DNA of 64,000 nt, from NCBI GenBank assembly GCA_026075535.2, contig AP026541.1:11036001-11100000 (forward strand), given 5' to 3'. The DNA comes from Tricholoma matsutake. Taxonomy: Eukaryota; Basidiomycota; Agaricomycetes; Agaricales; Tricholomataceae. The notes under the pieces were generated by a model that had not been told where the DNA came from, did not search any database, and saw only the letters and a program-made list of their open reading frames with translations. A program made the position numbers and the translations under genes. Shown here one piece after another: positions 58,340 through 64,000 of this stretch (within the stretch, counting starts at the first letter, position 1; every line of letters begins with the position of its first letter).

Positions 58340-59998
58340 TTAGATATTTATTTAAAATAGATACAGTATATATACATCTAGTCAGTCTCAGTTGCAATGG
58401 GTTAGGACCAGTGATAGGTCCACCTTGTTGTTCAAGCTTGGAAAACAAATATAGGATTGTTGTCAAAGCTCTATGAGTCTCTACAGACCTCTACAAAGCT
58501 CTATGAACCCATATGAACCCCTCCGAAGTTCTATGAACCTCTACAAAGTCATGAAAATGCTTCGAAAATCTTTGCAACCCCTTGAAGAATGCTTTGAAAT
58601 TCTTCGCATGCCTTCAGCCACCTTAATACAATTACTCTGACCTTTGAACGCTTTGTACAGCTCAGAATATACACTTGGAACATCCTCAAGGAGTTCCAAA
58701 CCAGTTTCAAGCAATATCGCACCGATTTCGGGCCATGAACAAAGTCCAAAGAAACTTGAAAATCTTTGAAAAACCTCAAACCTCGAAAAACATCTTTGGA
58801 CACAGTATTTCCTATTTGAACAATATTCGGACACATGCTGGACACATGGGACACTATCTCGAGTATATTGAACACATTTTGACTGCATGTGCATGCATAC
58901 AATCCACTCAAAGCAGTTTCTGATGTTTTATGCAATTTATAACAAGGACAGTCTGCTTTTAGCTATTCTTTCTTATTATTTCTTCATCATGTGTTATATT
59001 CACCCTTTCTAGTCTCGCTTTATTGTTCTGATATACTTCTATTGTCTTTTGCCTCGAGTTTTCCATATGTTTGCCTCATGTTCTCTAGCCTTTTTAGGTA
59101 GTTTCTTTATTTTATATAAAAAGATGTACTAGATACAAAGAAGAAAAAAATCATTGTCTTCCTCCCAGATTGCAGTGATTTGAGAGTTCAGTTTAGTCTT
59201 ATTCAGTCTGAAGTTTGGTGTTTTACACTAAACCTCTTTGAAAATCTTTGAAAATCCTCAAAATGTCTTGAAAATTCTCGCATTATGCTATTTTTGCTCT
59301 CATTTGCCTCGATTTGCCTTTGCTTTGCTTCTACTACTCGTCTAGTCCCCTGATCTTGCATCCAAACATATTCACACACTCTGAATTGTTGATCTAGCCA
59401 TGAAATTCTCCAAAATTCCACAAAACACATTCTTTTAGCTTTGAATTGGTTCAACAAGCAGTCCTTTTATGACTATTTGATGGTCAGTCTGACAGGTAAC
59501 ATCTAGAGGGCCTCACATCCTTCCTCTAACCTGTGTTATACCATCCAAAGCCATTTAGTAGGTTTTGTTTGGGTTTCCGGGTTGAGCATCATCACTGGTC
59601 TTTAGCAGTTTTCAATCTATATATAATGTGGGGCAACTGCAACCACAACCACAACTGTGATGCAACTGGACCACAGTCAGGTCCAGTTCAGTTGTGGTCT
59701 TTTTCCAGTTTGATGAACCAGACTTTCAAACACTAGATATATATCTCCAGCAGCTATATGCAGAGTGTTAGCAAGAGTTGGAGAATTTATCCCCCATTCA
59801 AATGCTAGTAAAGGTTGGTGAGACACTATTGTTGTCAATATTAGTTGACATTGATTGAAAGTCTGGCATCTTGATGGCAAGGGTTCTTAGAAATGATTCA
59901 TGATACTTTGTAGAGATTGGGAAGGCTCAGCTGCACACACTTTGATCATTGCATTTCTTACAGTTGTCTTATGGAATACCACATGGTTTGAATTCTGA
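58340..59998. other. Unassigned, with TTGAAAATC-type short repeats
   Basis: No gene is recognisable. At 58460-58550 the phrase CTCTACAAAGCTCTATGAAC recurs in altered form four times. TTTGAAAATCTTTGAAAATCCTC-like phrases occur near 58755 and 59235. The minus-strand open frames there (58541-58935, 59203-59457) are rich in S, F and R and show no domain. Between 59460 and 59998 nothing stands out. Confidence 0.45.
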
Positions 59999-60410
59999 GT
60001 TCTCAGTATTGAGAATGAGGTCTATCCCTCAACTTGGGTATGCATGGGAATATGTTTGCACCAACATTGCAGCATTTGCTGATGCTGATGCTTATGTGAG
60101 TCATCAGTATTTATATCAATATTTATATGTATGTATGTATTGCATCTATGGCTGTGCTTGCTTTTTCTCTATGGGCTTTCAAGTTTGTTGCAATGTTGTG
60201 GCAAATGCTGAGTGCTTTGATGTACACCAATTGCTGTTTGCTGTGTCTAATTCATGTAGTACATGATGATAATGTGAGTTGTTAATAGTATATCAAAATA
60301 CATGCCTATGTCCATAAACCAAGCCTAATAATGGGAGATGTGGTAGTCTATCAAAGCAGTGCTGGTCAGGTTGTTGATTTTTATTATAGGTGCATACTTC
60401 AATGTGGGGG
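59999..60410. repeat. Direct repeat copy A (~410 bp)
   Basis: Matches 60831-61177 from TTCTCAGTATTGAGAATGAG to ATACTTCAATGTGGG, about 80-85 percent alike, with about 60 extra bases. The last part read on the minus strand gives KRFPHIEVCTYNKNQQPDQ; copy B gives a similar peptide, so both contain the same coding fragment, preceded (60410-60600, minus) by an acidic D/S-rich segment. Confidence 0.75.
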
Positions 60411-60728
60411 AATCTCTTGCTGATCTTCCTTTTTTCTTCCTCATAATAATGGACAAGTGTCTGTGCAAGCATTGCTTGTTGTGCATGATCTGCAGGTGTG
60501 TAACCCCCTTGACTACTGTCTGACCCAGCATGGTAATCATCATTAGAATCATACTGACTAGATTCATCTTTGCCATCATTGTCAGAGTCATCACTGTTGG
60601 ATTATATAATCTGTCACTGCTTAATCAGTGCTTAACAGACCATAGTTTGCACACACACACAAGTGATGTGATAGTTGTAGCAATCTGTGTCTGGTTATAT
60701 GGTATCCTTGTTCTGTTGAACCCTATAA

Positions 60729-60802
60729 GACCTGATAGCTCAGTTGGTCAGAGCATCTGGTATATGTCCAGGAGGGCCTGGGTTCAATTCCCAGTCTGGT
60801 CA
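60729..60802 (+). tRNA. tRNA-like gene, anticodon uncertain
   Basis: A 74-nt cloverleaf is possible: acceptor GACCTGA/TCTGGTC (6 of 7 pairs), D arm GCTC-AGTTGGTCA-GAGC, anticodon stem TCTGG/CCAGG around TATATGT, and a perfect T arm CTGGG-TTCAATT-CCCAG. The base before the anticodon is A instead of the universal T, and the acceptor has a mismatch, so the gene may be a pseudogene or the head of a SINE. If read as drawn the anticodon would be TAT (isoleucine), but I do not trust this. No intron. Confidence 0.5.
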
Positions 60803-60830
60803 TCTTTTCTGTTTAAAGTCACTGTTCACT

Positions 60831-61177
60831 GTTCTCAGTATTGAGAATGAGGTTTATCCCTTGACTTGGTGATCCATGGGAATATGTTCACACCAACATT
60901 GCGGTGTTTGCCAATGCTGATTTATGTGAGTCATCAATGTTTGTGTATGCTTGCTTTTCTCCCTGCCTTGGGCTTTTGCTGCAACATTGTGGCAATTGCC
61001 CCTTGCTGTGTCTAATGTTATTTAGTAATGTAGTACATGATAATGTTTGGTCCTTTCTAATAGTATATATATCAAAAGACACGCCTACATTTGTAAACCA
61101 AGCCTAATACAGTAGGCTATCAAAGCAGTGCTCATCAGGTTGTTGATGGTTGTTATAGGTGTGTACTTCAATGTGGG
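60831..61177. repeat. Direct repeat copy B (~350 bp)
   Basis: Second copy of 59999-60410, starting 29 bp after the tRNA-like gene and ending next to the Helitron remnant. Differences are mostly transitions and short deletions. Confidence 0.75.
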
Positions 61178-61194
61178 TAGGAAATAGCCCCTCA

Positions 61195-62976
61195 CTATAT
61201 CCCATTATTTAGATTACATGTGCTGGAGACCATGTTCATTACACTCTTAGAGGAGTTATCTATTTCAAAGATGATCATTGGCATGGTCTGGTTCCATGAT
61301 GGGATGTTCACACTGATCATGCTGTAATGGCATTGTATATGCTTTACCCTTGCTTTACCCTCTCCACTCCTGAGGAACTCAGACATGCTGTGCAAAGCAG
61401 CAGCCATCACAGCACAAGTTCATACATCATCTTGTGGTCTTTGTAACTGGGGTTTCCCTTTGTAATAGAGTGAAAAAAAATGTTGTGTACACTTGTATAG
61501 TATCCATAATGAAATGCAGAATCTGATAAGCTGCCAAAATGATGCCTCATGTTTTCCCTGATAGTCTCCAATGAAATCTGTGGATCATTAATCAGTTGAT
61601 TAAATCCTGTGACTAGCATGTTCAGCTCAGTGTTTACCATTTGTTGCCAAATTGTTTTGTTGTGTAGTAGGCTGGGTCCTGGTGCCAAGTGTTAAAAAAA
61701 TTGCCAGAATAGCATCATAAGCACAGCTGTTGTTCTCCCATCTGGTTCCTAGATGGCTGCCCTCTGGTTTACAATGTTTACAATTTGATATCCGCCTACA
61801 TCCACAAAGGACTTAGGACATGTCTAGACAGCCTTGACAGACCTGAAAAAGACCACTATTGTAGAATTCTCATGCTTCAATGCTGGTTCTACCTGCATTG
61901 CATGAGGTTTGCTGTGAACTCCTAGTTTTGTAGTCTTTTTAGCTGGCAGCTGATCATGTGTAATATCTTCTGCTTTTCTTTTGAGTCTGCAATTTGTTTC
62001 CTTATCTATAGCCTGTCACTCTCTTCCCTTTATGATTGCCCATTCAATATTTGAATGATTCCATTCTAAATATGGATCCTCCTTGCTCCAAGCAATTGCA
62101 GGATGTGTAGTCAATGGAACAAAGGTTTCTCCTTTCCATTTTTGAAAATTAAATATCAGAGTGTTTTGTCTGTCTGCTGTTGCAATATGAGTGGAAAGAC
62201 AGTCTTCATATTGCAATGTGGTACAAATCTAGTAGTTCTTGTTCTCTGAATTCTTGATGTAAAGCACCTGAGGCACCACCTGTAATCTTATTGCTATGGA
62301 TTCCTGACAAGATAAGAGTGCCTTTAGCAGTAGTGCCTCTTGATAAAGCAGTATAATAACCTTGATGTGTTCTAGTCTCTGCAAGGTCAGCAACATTTCT
62401 CTGTTGGGTTTTGCCTTGTGAAGCATAGTCTATCATAGCAAAATTTAGTAAAGCTTCAACTTGGTTTCAAGATATCACAAGAGAAGTATCATCTGTCAGT
62501 TGGCAGGAAGTATTAGTTGTAGTTTTAACCAAGGGCACTACATTAAGAGGTAAGCCTGGAAGCTGCACAGGTTGAGTTGGGTTCACAAGTTTGAGAAATA
62601 AAGTTTCTAGATGCATATCTTCTTCAGTGCCTTTGCTATATTCTCAACCATACACAGTTGTTTCTTGACCTTTTGTCATACAGAGTTCTGTTGCCACATG
62701 GTGTCAAATCATAATTGGCATGCCCACACAAAGTGATAGTTTAGCAGGAATCAGTTTGGAATTTCTGCATGATGGACTGTGGCTGATTCCATATGTCAAT
62801 TTGGTATGGTGCACAAGTTGCCTTCTGCCTGCTGCTCTTTTTGTTGTCTCATCATCATCACTAGATGGAATGGTGTCTTGAGACAAGAAATGGTTCAATT
62901 GCTGGCCAGTTTCTGCTGCTAGTGAATGACATGGGTAACCCTGGGGTAAAAGAATCTGACCTGTACCCTTACCCAT
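61195..62976 (-). pseudogene. Helitron Pif1-type helicase C-terminus with cysteine-peptidase-like tail
   Basis: From high to low coordinates: AAETGQQLNHFLSQD and RQLVHHTKLTYGIS, then KLIPAKLSLCVGMPIMI, PGLPLNVVPLVK, and an in-frame TGA just before NQVEALLNFAMIDYASQGKT. RTHQGYYTALSRGTTAKGT and ITGGASGALHQEFREQELL follow; these are the C-terminal motifs of Helitron Pif1 helicases (ASQGKT, ALSR). Further on, in another frame, WENNSCAYDAILAIFFNTW (about 61685-61745) looks like the catalytic-cysteine box of a fused peptidase, then LISLETIRENMRHHFG-type sequence. The rolling-circle nuclease (Rep) part is not in the window. The upstream end is cut at about 62925 by the palindromic sequence. Several stops and frameshifts: dead. 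Confidence 0.82.
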
Positions 62977-63640
62977 GCATACCCATACCCATGAATGAAG
63001 GGTAAGGGTAAGGGCGGATAAGGGTCAAGGGTACAGCTAGTGGTCATCACGGGTAACCCACGCACTCAGATGAGTGCCACAAACCCTTTATTTACTTATC
63101 TACTGTGTTTAGGTACTAATATACTTATTTTATTTTGGGGGGAAGCAACACCCCAAAGAAGGGGTAGCTTGTGGAAGCAGCATCTTATATATTGGTTGAT
63201 ATTTATTACTGTTTGGTTCCAGTAAATGAACATGAACAGTGACATGTGACATGTTCATGTTTGTTTACTGGAACCAAACAGTAATAAATATCAACTAATA
63301 TATAAGATGCTGCTTCCACAAGCTACCCCTTCTTCGGGGCATTGCTTCCCCCCAAATAAAATAAGTATATTAGTACCTAAACACAGTAGATAAGTAAATA
63401 AAGGGTTTGCGGCACTCATCTGAGTGCGTGGGTTACCCGTGATGACCACTAGCTGTACCCTTGACCCTTATCCGCCCTTACCCTTACCCTTCATTCATGG
63501 GTATGGGTATGCATGGGTAAGGGTACAGGTCAGATTCTTTTACCCCAGGGTTACCCATGTCATTCACTAGCAGCAGAAACTGGCCAGCAATTGAACCATT
63601 TCTTGTCTCAAGACACCATTCCATCTAGTGATGATGATGA
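62849..63640. repeat. Long palindrome, ~395-bp arms
   Basis: 62849-63244 and 63246-63640 are inverted copies with only about ten differences, joined at ACATGT (63242-63247). The outer 70 bp of each arm are Helitron helicase sequence (LNHFLSQDTIPSSDDD). The inner part starts at TAGTGAATGACATGGG (left about 62920, right complement ending about 63583), a hAT-like end, and contains GGGTAAGGGTAAGGG runs. The arms differ by substitutions, several of them C/T or G/A, so they are not exact mirror images. Confidence 0.92.
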
Positions 63641-64000
63641 GAATTTCTGCATGATGGACTGTGGCTGATTCCATATGTCAATTTGGTATGGTGCACAAGT
63701 TGCCTTCTGCCTGCTGCTCTTTTTGTTGTCTCATCATCATCACTAGATGGAATGGTGTCTTGAGACAAGAAATGGTTCAATTGCTGGCCAGTTTCTGCTG
63801 CTAGTGAATGACATGGGTAACCCTGGGGTAAAAGAATCTGACCTGTACCCTTACCCATGCATACCCATACCCATGAATGAAGGGTAAGGGTAAGGGCGGA
63901 TAAGGGTCAAGGGTACAGCTAGTGGTCATCACGGGTAACCCACGCACTCAGATGAGTGCCACAAACCCTTTATTTACTTATCTACTGTGTTTAGGTACTA
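63641..64000. repeat. Direct copy of 62759-63118 at window end
   Basis: Sequence 63641-64000 repeats 62759-63118 apparently without difference, at an offset of 882 bp. Because the helicase fragment plus left palindrome arm start again immediately after the right arm, the window ends inside a tandem array whose unit (882 bp) contains a full palindrome. Confidence 0.92.

Noticed and set aside
62960..63520. Telomeric repeats (GGGTAAGGGTAAGGG)
   Set aside because: Only a few units, mixed with GGATAAGGGTCAAGGG and GGGTATGG, present in both orientations inside a palindrome, and not the TTAGGG array expected for a fungal telomere.
62849..63640. Palindrome as a simple fold-back read artefact
   Set aside because: The arms differ by around ten substitutions, which one molecule read on both strands would not give. 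A mis-assembly involving the direct repeat is still possible and is flagged in the findings.

Overview
The window looks like a transposon-rich accessory stretch of a mushroom-forming basidiomycete (Agaricomycetes). The evidence is short 50-90 nt introns with GTRNGT donors, RecQ-like helicase genes of the type that are repetitive in Agaricomycetes, a DUF6589-like protein, chromodomain Ty3/gypsy elements, several hAT elements, a Helitron-type Pif1 helicase, and NLR-like P-loop genes with the N-terminal helical region typical of this group. No rRNA, CRISPR or bacterial operon structure is present. All family assignments come from recognising motifs in the translated sequence; no database search was run.

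Layout. 1-2.7 kb: no recognisable gene. 2.7-3.2 kb: a MITE. 3213-9342: a complete 6.13-kb element with 254-bp terminal inverted repeats and a 7-bp target duplication; it carries a decayed RecQ-like helicase (+) and, convergently, a decayed DUF6589-like gene (-). 9.5-12.5 kb: a small host gene split by a 2.07-kb hAT with a perfect 8-bp target duplication, followed by a DUF3597-like domain. 15.3-17.1 kb: a cytochrome P450 pseudogene. 17.1-19.5 kb: a broken NLR-like NTPase with a tandemly duplicated P-loop segment. 19.5-20.6 kb: a second RecQ fragment on the minus strand. 21.3-23.2 kb: a minus-strand gene joining a helical N-terminal region to two N/S/T-rich motif repeats.

23.3-36.5 kb is the core of ordinary genes: dephospho-CoA kinase (+), a 4.0-kb hAT inserted behind it, a heat-shock-factor family regulator (+), and a large minus-strand gene with the A-T-membrane/left-handed-beta-helix architecture of Pls/PosA (epsilon-poly-lysine synthetase-like) enzymes. 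36.6-50.2 kb: a TIR element, then two chromoviral gypsy elements, the first nested in a GAGC-rich TIR element. 50.2-59.4 kb: low-complexity and satellite-like DNA, a MITE, a 2.7-kb TIR composite holding a 20-bp minisatellite and an array of palindromes, tRNA-like segments, and a PHD-finger gene remnant. 59.9-64 kb: direct repeats, a tRNA-like gene, a broken Helitron helicase/peptidase, and a long palindrome that starts to repeat with an 882-bp period at the window end.

Recurring theme: premature stops in the mobile-element genes are overwhelmingly TGA. In the RecQ helicase and the first gypsy polyprotein the original frame is otherwise continuous over kilobases. This is what C-to-T (or G-to-A) transition decay, as in methylated or RIP-like silenced repeats, would leave. 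The core genes show no such stops. The best candidates for something not well described are the RecQ + DUF6589 TIR element, the fungal Pls-like synthetase, and the palindrome array at 54.4-54.9 kb.
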